Shown: positions 1 through 7,613 of the stretch, one piece after another | How positions within the stretch are numbered: the stretch's first letter is position 1 | Layout: the number at the start of each line of letters is the position of its first letter | From: Streptomyces curacoi | GTDB taxonomy: Bacteria; Actinomycetota; Actinomycetes; Streptomycetales; Streptomycetaceae | Assembly: GCF_001513975.1 (NCBI RefSeq) | Contig: NZ_KQ948001.1 | Location: forward strand, 1 to 33,200 | Direction of reading: 5' to 3' | DNA: 33,200 nucleotides | Notes under the pieces: model-generated | What the model saw: the letters and a program-made list of their open reading frames with translations, nothing else | Told to the model about the DNA's origin: nothing | Databases searched by the model: none | Position numbers and translations under genes: made by a program

Positions 1-290
1 GGTACCGCATCGCTGCGCGATGCGCAAGCGAACACCCGCGCTGCGCGCGGGTGTTGCGCTCACGCGGAGCGTGAGCGCTGGCGGGTGGCTACGCCACCCG
101 TCACCCCTCTTGCTGCGCAAGAGGGGTGACGGTCCGTCCGCTGCGCTCCCGGACCGGCGGGACTGCGTCCCGCTACCAGGCCTCCGCTTCGCTCCAGCCT
201 GGCAGGCGGGTCCGCTGCGCTCCCCCGCCTGGCGGTCCTTCCGGCTGCGCCTCCAGAACCGTTGGGGCCCGCTAACGCGGGCCGGGCTGG
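1..290. repeat. Streptomyces-type telomere, array of palindromes at the replicon end
   Basis: At least eight inverted repeats are packed end to end. Perfect ones are 7-13/17-23 (loop TGC), 31-41/45-55 (loop TGC), 56-65/69-78 (loop GGA), 82-89/93-100 (loop TAC), 101-113/117-129 (loop TGC), 157-163/167-173 (loop TGC) and 266-272/277-283 (loop TAAC); looser ones lie at 131-155 and 176-235. From memory, the order of hairpins, the GCTGCGC loops and the opening GGTACC followed by the GCATCGC hairpin match the archetypal telomere shared by many Streptomyces chromosomes and linear plasmids. There the 3' overhang folds into these hairpins and is patched using a terminal protein. The archetype has about a dozen more bases (a first palindrome) before GGTACC, so the extreme end seems to be missing. 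No coding sequence is expected here. Confidence 0.9.
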
Positions 291-418
291 CTGCGAGGGA
301 GGGGGTCGCTCGTTCGTGTCGGGTTCCAGTGTAGTGGCTGCATCAGGTTGATGCAGCATGTACCGTTGGCGGAAACACAGGACACCCCAACCACCCACCA
401 GGGCCGGTCCGAAGCTCG

Positions 419-973
419 GTGACAGGAAAAAGGAAACCGCATTGGAGTGCTCAGGATGTGGCACGGGATCAGGTTAGGCGCCAGGCAAACGGCCTCGATA
501 TGGCCGCCGTTGCGGACAAGGTCGCGGAGGCTGCTGCCCGGGAGCGTGAGACAGCGGAGCAGTTGAGGCGAGGCGGTTCCTTCTCCGAGTTCGAGACGGA
601 CCCGGAACGGCTGGCTGCCATCTGGGCGGCAAAGCATGTGGAGTGGCAGCGCGTCAGGGACTTGATGGCTCAGGGCGGTTGGGGCGCGTACGAGCCGGAG
701 TAGGACGCCCAATGCTCCAAGTGGGCTCAGGAGCGTGAAGAGCGGCGTGATGGTGCTCTCGCGGCCCGGGCCGCCTTTGAGGCGCGGCGTCGGGAGGAGG
801 CGGATGAGCTGCGGGCGGAGCTGTGGCTGTCTGCCGCGCCCAGCCGACTGATCCGGGCGGCGGCCGATCGGGCCGGGCTCATGCCCGCCCAGGTCCTGGC
901 GCAGCTCGCCGAGCGGGTCGTGGTGGGCGAGGACGGTACGGTGTCAGTCCCGCCCTTCACGCCGTCCCGGTGA
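419..973 (+). pseudogene. Telomere-proximal small gene interrupted by an in-frame TAG
   Basis: A GTG-started frame runs 94 codons to a TAG at 701-703 and continues open in the same frame for 89 more codons to TGA at 971-973. Both halves have the same charged, helix-forming, Arg/Glu/Ala-rich composition: the first contains KPHWSAQDVARDQVRR, the second WAQEREERRDGALAARAAFE. This suggests one protein of about 184 residues with a nonsense mutation. The predicted protein looks like a soluble coiled-coil protein. I recall similar hypothetical proteins just inside Streptomyces telomeres, but no function is known to me. It lies 43 bp upstream of the helicase gene on the same strand and could have formed an operon with it. 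Alternatives are a sequencing error at the TAG or two separate short proteins; the second half lacks an obvious start codon and ribosome site. Confidence 0.65.
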
Positions 974-1000
974 TTTCCCGAAGCGGTCAGGAAACGAGTT

Positions 1001-1008
1001 AGGGGAGG
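1001..1008 (+). promoter_or_regulatory. Strong ribosome binding site of the helicase gene
   Basis: AGGGGAGG ends 8 bases before the ATG at 1017 and fixes the helicase start. Confidence 0.8.
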
Positions 1009-1016
1009 ATTTCTAA

Positions 1017-3689
1017 ATGCCGGGTATTCAGCTCAAGGAACACCAGATTGACCAGAAGGCGGCTTTTCGAAAATGGGTGGGATTTCCTGCAAGGTCATCT
1101 GTGCCCCCGGAGGGTGCTCGGGGCACGATCGTGTCAGCGACCGGTTCGGGCAAGACGATCACAGCGGCTGCGTGCGCGCTGGAAGGCTTCCGGGACGGCC
1201 GGATCCTCGTGACCGTGCCGACCCTGGACCTGCTCGTGCAGACCGCCCAGGCGTGGCGCCTGATGGGCCACCGGGCCCCGATGGTGGCGGTGTGCTCGCT
1301 GGAGAACGACCCGGTGCTCAACGAGCTGGGCGTGCGCACCACCACCAACCCGATCCAGCTCGCCCTGTGGGCCGGGTCAGGGCCGGTCGTCGTGTTCGCC
1401 ACGTACGCCTCTTTCGTGGACCGCGAGGACATCGACGCACCCGAGGGCCAGCGGAAGGTCCGCGGGCCGCTGGAGGCCGCCCTGGCGGGCGGAGAGCGGC
1501 TCTACGGACAGCAGATGGCAGGCTTCGACCTCGCCATCATCGACGAAGCCCACGGAACCGCAGGTGATCTTGGTCGGCCGTGGGCCGCGATCCACGACAA
1601 CCAGCGGATCCCCGCCGACTTCCGGCTCTACCTCACCGCGACCCCGCGCATCCTCGCCTCACCCCGGCCTCAGAAGGGCGCGGACGGCCAGGAACTGGTG
1701 CTCGCGTCGATGGGCCAGGACTCCGCCACCTACGGGCCGTGGCTGGCCGAACTGGGGCTCTCTGAGGCGATCGAGCGGGGCATCCTCGCCGGGTTCGAGA
1801 TCGACGTGCTGGAGATCCGCGACCCCTCCCCGGTCTTCGGGGAGTCGGACGAGGCGCTGCGGGGCCGGCGCATGGCGCTCCTGCAGACGGCGCTGTTGGA
1901 GCACGCCGCGAAGTGGAACCTGCGCACCGTGATGACGTTCCACCAGCGGGTGGAGGAGGCCGCCGCGTTCGCGGAGAAGCTGCCCGAGACGGCGGCAGAG
2001 CTGTACGTGAACGACGTCTCCTACGAGGATCTGGCGAAGGCGGAGGCCCTGCCGAAGTCATCGATCGACGCGGAGTTTTACGAGCTGGAGGCCGGCCGGC
2101 ACGTCCCGCCGGACCGGGTGTGGGCGGCGTGGCTGTGCGGCGACCACCTCGTCAGTGAGCGGCGTGAGGTGCTGCGGCAGTTCGCCAACGGCATCGACGC
2201 GGACAACCGGCGCGTGCACCGGGCATTCCTCGCCTCGGTCCGGGTGCTCGGGGAAGGCGTGGACATCACCGGCGAGCGAGGAGTCGAGGCGATCTGCTTC
2301 GCCGACACTCGCGGCTCGCAGGTCGAGATCGTGCAGAACATCGGCCGCGCACTCAGGCTGAACCGCGACGGCACCACCAAGGTCGCGCGCATCATCGTGC
2401 CGGTCTTCCTCCAGCCCGGAGAGGACCCGACCGACATGGTCGCCAGCGCCTCGTTCCGCCCCCTCGTAGCCGTCCTTCAGGGCCTGCGCTCGCACGATGA
2501 GCGCCTGGTCGAGCAGCTCGCCTCCCGCGCCCTCACCCACGGCCAGCGCAAGATCCACGTCCGGCGCAACGAGGAGGGGCACATCATCGGGGCCGGCGGC
2601 CAGGGAGAGGGCGAGGACCAGGAGCACAACGACGGCGCTGCCGAGTCCACGCTGCTGCACTTCTCCAGCCCACGCGACGCCGCCACCATCGCCGCCTTCC
2701 TCCGCACCCGGGTCTACCGGCCCGAGTCCCTGGCCTGGCTGGAGGGCTACCAGGCCCTGCTGCGCTGGCGCAGGGAGAACCAGATCACCGGCCTGCACGC
2801 CGTCCCGTACGACACCGAGGTCGAGGTGGGCGTCACCAAGGACTTCCCGCTTGGGCGGTGGGTGCACCAGCAGCGCAAGACGCTGCGGGCGGGTGAGCTC
2901 GATCCGCACCGCAAGGAACTGCTGGACGCGCCCGAGGCCGGGATGGTGTGGGAGCCCGGCGAAGAGGCATGGGAAACAAAGCTCGCCGCGCTCCGCTCGT
3001 ACCGGCGGGCCACCGGACACCTCGCCCCCCGCCAAGACGCCGTGTGGACCGACCCCGCCGACGGTATCGATGTGCCGGTCGGGCAGCACATGGCCAACCT
3101 CCGACGCAAAGGCACGAAGAACGGCCTCGGCAAAGACCCGAAACGGGCGGAGCAGCGTGCGGCGCAGCTGACGGCCATCGACCCCGACTGGGACTGCCCC
3201 TGGCCACTCAACTGGCAACGCCACTACCGCATCCTCGCCGACCTCGCCGCCGACGAACCCGACGGCCAGCTGCCCGACATCGCCCCCGGCGTCCTCTACG
3301 AACGCGACGACATCGGCACATGGCTCCAACAGCAACGCCGCAACTGGACGGAACTCTCCGCAGAGCAGCAGCAGCGACTCACAGCGCTCGGCATCAAACC
3401 GCTCCAGACGCCGCCTCCCGCCCCAGCGGCCAAGCGCGCGACAAAGGGGCCGAACAAGGCACAGCAGGCCTTCCAGCGCGGCCTGACAGCCCTCACCCAG
3501 TGGGTGGAGCGGGAAGGCACCCACCGGCCCGTCCCGCGCGGCCACAGCGAGGAGATCACCGTCGACGGCGAAGCGGAGCCCGTGACCGTCAAGCTGGGCG
3601 TATGGGTATCGAACACCAAATCGAGAAGGGGCCGGCTTGCACAGGACCAGCGGGACGCCCTACGGAAGCTGGGCATGGAATGGGCGTGA
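1017..3689 (+). CDS. Telomere-associated DEAH-box (SF2) helicase with C-terminal HA repeats
   Basis: An 890-residue superfamily 2 helicase. Motif I is ATGSGKT at residues 41-47, motif II is DEAH at 176-179 followed by an LTATP motif III near 206-210, and motifs V/VI appear as GEGVDI near 412 and QNIGRALR near 440. Residues from about 570 to the end contain at least four helicase-associated modules (W...L..Y/R...G....P...LG.W....R), ending in LGVWVSNTKSRRGRLAQDQR. This architecture is known for helicase-like proteins encoded next to telomeres of Streptomyces chromosomes and linear plasmids (the TtrA group); TtrA has been linked to conjugal transfer of linear replicons. The start is set by the AGGGGAGG site. 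Position just inside the telomere supports the assignment. Whether it acts at the telomere or in transfer is inference. The HA modules probably bind DNA. Confidence 0.9.
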   Translation: MPGIQLKEHQIDQKAAFRKWVGFPARSSVPPEGARGTIVSATGSGKTITAAACALEGFRDGRILVTVPTLDLLVQTAQAWRLMGHRAPMVAVCSLENDPVLNELGVRTTTNPIQLALWAGSGPVVVFATYASFVDREDIDAPEGQRKVRGPLEAALAGGERLYGQQMAGFDLAIIDEAHGTAGDLGRPWAAIHDNQRIPADFRLYLTATPRILASPRPQKGADGQELVLASMGQDSATYGPWLAELGLSEAIERGILAGFEIDVLEIRDPSPVFGESDEALRGRRMALLQTALLEHAAKWNLRTVMTFHQRVEEAAAFAEKLPETAAELYVNDVSYEDLAKAEALPKSSIDAEFYELEAGRHVPPDRVWAAWLCGDHLVSERREVLRQFANGIDADNRRVHRAFLASVRVLGEGVDITGERGVEAICFADTRGSQVEIVQNIGRALRLNRDGTTKVARIIVPVFLQPGEDPTDMVASASFRPLVAVLQGLRSHDERLVEQLASRALTHGQRKIHVRRNEEGHIIGAGGQGEGEDQEHNDGAAESTLLHFSSPRDAATIAAFLRTRVYRPESLAWLEGYQALLRWRRENQITGLHAVPYDTEVEVGVTKDFPLGRWVHQQRKTLRAGELDPHRKELLDAPEAGMVWEPGEEAWETKLAALRSYRRATGHLAPRQDAVWTDPADGIDVPVGQHMANLRRKGTKNGLGKDPKRAEQRAAQLTAIDPDWDCPWPLNWQRHYRILADLAADEPDGQLPDIAPGVLYERDDIGTWLQQQRRNWTELSAEQQQRLTALGIKPLQTPPPAPAAKRATKGPNKAQQAFQRGLTALTQWVEREGTHRPVPRGHSEEITVDGEAEPVTVKLGVWVSNTKSRRGRLAQDQRDALRKLGMEWA

Positions 3690-3827
3690 GCGCCGCTGGG
3701 CGGGAAGCGGTCAGCGTCGTGCAACCGGTCGGCGGCAGGCAGTCGACACGCTTGGTGAAGACGTCCGCTACAAGCGGGTACTGCCTCCTGGCAGAGCCCT
3801 CGACATCCCAGAGGAGAGCATTAGGGG

Positions 3828-4901
3828 TCAGGCGGCGGTTGCTCGTGCCATGCCGCTGATGTGCAGCCAAGCCCGAGCAAGTTCGCTGCCGGCTCTCTCG
3901 AGGTTGTCGGCTGGCCAACCGCAGTGGGCGTAAAGGCGTCGCAGCATCGACAGGGTGGCCAGCGGAGCACCCGCACAGCGTTGAGCGGCCTCTTGAGGGC
4001 TGAACTGCAGTTGCTGATACACGAAGTGATCTTCGGGTCCGGTGCCTGGGGCTCCTGGCGCGTCCGCACAGAACATCATCAGGCCATGAGCCTGCCCGTG
4101 CGCGACGGCTGAGGTAGCCCGCCACAACAGAGTGCCCAGAGGGCTGCCGCCCGGGGCAACGATCTGTGCAGCTAGGCCTGTGGTGCTGGGCGCTGGTGAC
4201 GAGCCCAGGTAGCAGGGTCTGAACTTATCCGCGATCTTTCCCTTGACCGAGAACCCGTGGTGTCTGGCGGCACGCAGAATCTGCTCGGTGCGTTCTCGCA
4301 GATGTTGCAGATGCCGCTGGGCATCGGGTGATGCCCCAAGGTCTGCAACCATGAGTGACTGCTCTTTCAGGCTTTGCAGTCTGTAGTTCATATGGCGACG
4401 GACCCGCTCGCGGGCGTCGATGCCCGGCTCAAGGAGAAACCAGGGCTGGGTTGCGATGTCGAGCGCGCCCCGGGCAACCGTGTGCGATGCCATCAGACCG
4501 CCAGGCGACGTGAACAGCAGACCGAGGCTGTCGAGGTGATCCATAACAGCCATGACCGGCGAAATCGCGGCCAGATGCGCGTCATGCACCGGCCGGGTCC
4601 CCCACTCCCCCGCCAGACCACGGTCTTCACAAAGTTCCACAGAGCCTGGCGACCCGGGCGCAGCAAGGCCGTTGTACCGGGCGTAGGTGTTGTCGAATTC
4701 CTCGCGAAGCGTCTGCAAGGAGCGGCTGAGCACATGCCATGCATCTGTCGTCACAGCGAAAACGGTAGGCCGCAACATGGCTGGAAGCATGCGAATTCCG
4801 CGACACCATGGCTGTGACCTGTTCCGCCGCCCCTGGGCAGGGTCTGTCGGCCGCTGGCGTGAACGAAGAGGTGCAGGGGATCCCACGTCCATAGCCGTCA
4901 T
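3828..4901 (-). CDS. Hypothetical protein, about 357 aa
   Basis: The frame is open for 357 codons with codon use typical of the host and lies between the helicase and tpg. I do not recognise the family. The product looks soluble: no signal peptide or membrane segment, a mid-region rich in Arg/His/Leu helices (for example DARERVRRHMNYRLQSLKEQ), and a C-terminal half with several Cys and His residues. The ATG at 4901 has a GGAG nine bases upstream; an alternative ATG is at 4790 (start MLPAMLRPTVF), and the first 37 residues are low-complexity and may not be translated. It converges with the helicase gene and is divergent from tpg, with 254 bp between them. Position next to tpg does not by itself assign it a telomere role. 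Confidence 0.65.
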   Translation of the reverse strand: MTAMDVGSPAPLRSRQRPTDPAQGRRNRSQPWCRGIRMLPAMLRPTVFAVTTDAWHVLSRSLQTLREEFDNTYARYNGLAAPGSPGSVELCEDRGLAGEWGTRPVHDAHLAAISPVMAVMDHLDSLGLLFTSPGGLMASHTVARGALDIATQPWFLLEPGIDARERVRRHMNYRLQSLKEQSLMVADLGASPDAQRHLQHLRERTEQILRAARHHGFSVKGKIADKFRPCYLGSSPAPSTTGLAAQIVAPGGSPLGTLLWRATSAVAHGQAHGLMMFCADAPGAPGTGPEDHFVYQQLQFSPQEAAQRCAGAPLATLSMLRRLYAHCGWPADNLERAGSELARAWLHISGMARATAA

Positions 4902-5155
4902 TCCACCTGGCTCCAGGGTGCTTCATGTTGGGGCTCCCGGTCGGCGTCCGAAGGACAGCACCGGGGCGCTGGCGACGTCCGTCCTGACCCACGCTGCCAG
5001 CTTGTCTCCGTGCTCCCCAGGGGCTCGTAGCCTGCGTCAGCCGGCGCTGTCCCGAGAATGCAGAAACTGGCAGACAGGGGCGGGCGATGCGGGAGAACTG
5101 ACGCTACGGACTGTGGGGCGCCGGCCGTGCCGGCTGGTCGCTTGGGGAGGCGGAC

Positions 5156-5713
5156 GTGGGACAGATCGAGCGGGGGCTTGAGCGCGCTTTGCGCACCCGG
5201 CCCATTCCCTCAAGCGCTGAGGCCCGCCTGCGATTTTTGCTGACGACGCACCGGGGTTCCACCCGGAGGGTGGCCACGGTGCTAGGGGTGTCGCAGCGCA
5301 CTGTGCAGCGGTGGGTAACGAAGAAGTCGGGAGCACGTCGTCCACCGGGTCCGCTTCAGGTTCGGGCGATTGAGGAAGCGGTGCTGGCTAGGTGGCAGCC
5401 CCGGATACGGGCCCGTCGGCGTGCCCAGGCCGAGGCAGAAGGCTTCGTCTTCCATACCCGGGCGCGATTCGGGTTAGCCGCGCCAGCAGGGTCTTCGGAC
5501 GATCCGCGGGTGCGGTGGATCACCCAGGCCCTGCCGGGAGAGGTAGCCCGCGAGCTGTTCGCCGCCCGGGATGCCGGCGCGGGCGAGCAGCAGCAGACGG
5601 TGATACTCGCCCGTGCGCTGGGGCACGCCTACTTTCGCGAATGGGGTCGCCGGGCCCATGGTCTGCAGGTCTCTTTCAGTGACGTCGACTTCGCCGACTT
5701 CTCGATCGGCTGA
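5156..5713 (+). CDS. tpg: Telomere terminal protein Tpg
   Basis: A 185-residue protein with the length and layout of Streptomyces Tpg, the protein covalently attached to the 5' ends of linear replicons that primes end patching. Visible are an HTH at about residues 37-56 (VATVLGVSQRTVQRW), the RWQPRIRARRRAQ stretch, the ARFG block and the conserved C-terminus LQVSFSDVDFADF, which I recall in Tpg as LxVEFTDIEHLEF. The start is GTG with GGGGAGG about six bases upstream. Tpg is normally encoded directly downstream of tap (telomere-associated protein, roughly 700 residues); here the upstream neighbour is the unrelated minus-strand gene, and no tap-like gene is seen in this window. It converges with the transposition operon, only 32 bp away. 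Assignment is strong by sequence pattern; function at this particular telomere type is inferred. Confidence 0.9.
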   Translation: MGQIERGLERALRTRPIPSSAEARLRFLLTTHRGSTRRVATVLGVSQRTVQRWVTKKSGARRPPGPLQVRAIEEAVLARWQPRIRARRRAQAEAEGFVFHTRARFGLAAPAGSSDDPRVRWITQALPGEVARELFAARDAGAGEQQQTVILARALGHAYFREWGRRAHGLQVSFSDVDFADFSIG

Positions 5714-5745
5714 GCCTGCTCCGTCGCGTAACCACGTCAGGGCGT

Positions 5746-6855
5746 TCAGCGTCGGGAGGGCCTGACGCGACTGGCTGGCATCGCTTCGTACCTCTCAGCT
5801 TCCTGCCGCTCGCGCCAGTCCCACTCCACACGGCCGACCGGGCCTTTGCGGCGGGCTGCGGGCGGCTGTGGCGGGCGCAGTCTGGCCGTCTCCGCTACGC
5901 GCAGCAGGTGCCCACGGTCACCTAGCGCGGCGAGCAGCTCCTGGTCCTCGCCGGATACAAGTCGGGTGAAGCAGGCCGCAGCCCGCAAAAAGACGCCTGC
6001 CCAGGGCGGTACGGGGTGGGCGGCGCAGCCGTCGGTGTAGCGGGCGCGGTCGTGCAGGGCGAGTGTGGCCGCGGCGTCGTCGTAGTCGCGGGGGCGTGCG
6101 GTGGCGAGTTGCTGGAGGGAGGCGCCGGTGAACAGCGCGGTGGCAAGAGCCGCGGCGAGGCGGGGATGTGCGGTCGCCGTGTGAAGCCGGTGGGTGACGC
6201 GTTGCGCGGTGTGCGCGGTGAGAGGAGCGGGCGGTGGGCGGTGCCGCCAGGCGATCGGGGGCGGGGTGCACGGGGTGGCGCAGGGGCGGGGGCTGTCGTA
6301 GGAGACGAGGCGGTCAAGTGCCGGCAGGGTGAGCCATCGGCTGGCCGGCCCGGTGGGCTCGTCTGGGGGCGGGGGTTCGGCGATAGGTGTGCCGTAGTAG
6401 TGGCGGCGGGCGGCCTCGAAGTCGGCGGTGAGGGAGTAGTCGGCCGTCCGCAGGGCCTGGTGCAGGGCGGCGGAAAGGTGCGGGCGGTGGCAGACCAGGG
6501 TCAGGTGGATACCGGTGAGGGCCTGTAGCTGCAGGAGGCGCATCGTGCGGCGGGCGGTGAGGCGGTGGGCGCGCAGGACGGTCAGCCGGGTGACGGGCAG
6601 GGCGGTTATCCAGGCAGTGGCGGCTTCCCAGGCGGGCTGGCGGCCGCCGGGGAAACGCCCCGGGAGCAGGGGCGGCTTGCCCAAGGCGGCGAGAAGGTCG
6701 TGGGCGAGGCCGGTCTCGCTGGTGGTGCCCGGGCCGGGGTGCAGGGTAATCCGGCCGGAGAGCGGATGGTGGGCGGCCAGGGCGGTGTGCGTGTGAATCG
6801 CGTCGTCATGGCGGTCGATGACCACGGTGACGGGTGGTGGCACGGCGAACGGCAT
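5746..6855 (-). CDS. Last gene of transposition operon, possible degenerate ATPase-like protein
   Basis: 369 residues from an ATG at 6855, 14 bp after the stop of the AAA+ ATPase gene, so very likely cotranslated. I do not recognise a named family. Residues around TALPVTRLTVLRAHRLTA and the following TGIHLTLVCHRP resemble the Walker B strand and sensor strand of the neighbouring ATPases, but the DE/DD acidic pair is absent (VLRAHR) and no Walker A is seen. The C-terminal third (ATALFTGASLQQLATARPRDYDDAA) vaguely recalls a tyrosine-recombinase core, without a clear catalytic set. In Tn7/Tn5053-type elements this position is often held by a target-selection protein (TniQ/TnsD), but I see no zinc-finger Cys/His motifs typical of TniQ. 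Function is therefore open; a target-site or accessory transposition role is inferred only from the operon. Confidence 0.7.
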   Translation of the reverse strand: MPFAVPPPVTVVIDRHDDAIHTHTALAAHHPLSGRITLHPGPGTTSETGLAHDLLAALGKPPLLPGRFPGGRQPAWEAATAWITALPVTRLTVLRAHRLTARRTMRLLQLQALTGIHLTLVCHRPHLSAALHQALRTADYSLTADFEAARRHYYGTPIAEPPPPDEPTGPASRWLTLPALDRLVSYDSPRPCATPCTPPPIAWRHRPPPAPLTAHTAQRVTHRLHTATAHPRLAAALATALFTGASLQQLATARPRDYDDAAATLALHDRARYTDGCAAHPVPPWAGVFLRAAACFTRLVSGEDQELLAALGDRGHLLRVAETARLRPPQPPAARRKGPVGRVEWDWRERQEAERYEAMPASRVRPSRR

Positions 6856-6869
6856 GGCGAACGCGGTGG

Positions 6870-7613
6870 TCAGGCGAGGCGGCTGAACGCCCAGCGCAGC
6901 AGCTCCTGGTCCACGCGGGGGCGGCCGGTGCGGGCCAGGGCGGTGCGGGTGTGGGCGGTCAGCTGGGCCCAGGCGCGGAAGTTGCCGTGTGCGGCGTGGC
7001 TGTCGGCGAAGGTGATGTCGTCGGGGTCGGCGTCGGCCCAGATCGGGTGGAACAGCGGGATGGCCTCGAGGACTTCGCTGGGGGTGAGGCGGGTGAAGTG
7101 CTGCCAGATGAAGATGCGGGAGGAAAGCATCGGTTCGCGGCGCAGCACGGTGTGGCATCCCTCCCCGCCGACGAAAATGATGGCGAGCTGAGTGGAGGGC
7201 TCGTCCCACAGGTAGCGGAAGTATTCGAACGCCTCCCCGTTGAGCCACTGGGCCTCGTCGACGAGGAAGGTGCGGGGGCGTTCGGCCAGGGCCGTTTTCA
7301 GCAGGCGGTCGAATTCGCTGGGGTGGCGCGGTGGCTCGCCGGCCAGGTCGAGGGCGGTGAACAGTTCGTAGCGCACCGCGCGGGCGGTGGGCCGGGCCCG
7401 GAAGGTGATCTTGCGGACGTCCTCGCCGGGTTCGAGTGCGCGCAGGCAGGTGTTGACGGCGAGGGTCTTGCCGAAGCCGGCGCCGCCATGGATGCACATC
7501 ATCGCGCGGGCAGCGACCGTGTCGGTGATGTTCTCCCGGGCAGTGAGCAGGGCGCGGGTGGTGACCACGGACGCATCGGGCAGGTCGACGTACTGGTAGG
7601 TGGCCGCGGTCAC
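6870..7613 (-). CDS. AAA+ transposition ATPase (TniB/TnsC/MuB-like)
   Basis: 247 residues with Walker A GGAGFGKT at residues 43-50 and Walker B FLVDEAQW with the DEAQ at 119-122, followed by a sensor-like IIFVGGEG strand and an arginine-rich C-terminal lid. The DEAQ form and size fit the short regulatory ATPases of Mu/Tn7/Tn5053-type transposition, which bind target DNA and activate the DDE transposase. The GTG start at 7613 overlaps the TGA of the transposase gene by four bases (GTGA), a sign of translational coupling. The protein is homologous over its ATPase core to the C-terminal half of the 446-residue protein encoded upstream (shared LSSR/LRSR and LTLFHPVWA/IPLFHPIWA segments), so the operon carries two distinct ATPases. 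Confidence 0.88.
   Translation of the reverse strand: MTAATYQYVDLPDASVVTTRALLTARENITDTVAARAMMCIHGGAGFGKTLAVNTCLRALEPGEDVRKITFRARPTARAVRYELFTALDLAGEPPRHPSEFDRLLKTALAERPRTFLVDEAQWLNGEAFEYFRYLWDEPSTQLAIIFVGGEGCHTVLRREPMLSSRIFIWQHFTRLTPSEVLEAIPLFHPIWADADPDDITFADSHAAHGNFRAWAQLTAHTRTALARTGRPRVDQELLRWAFSRLA

Noticed and set aside
2058..3545. A 495-codon minus-strand open frame
   Set aside because: Antisense to the helicase gene; Val/Leu/Gly-rich sequence produced by high third-position GC, with no motifs.
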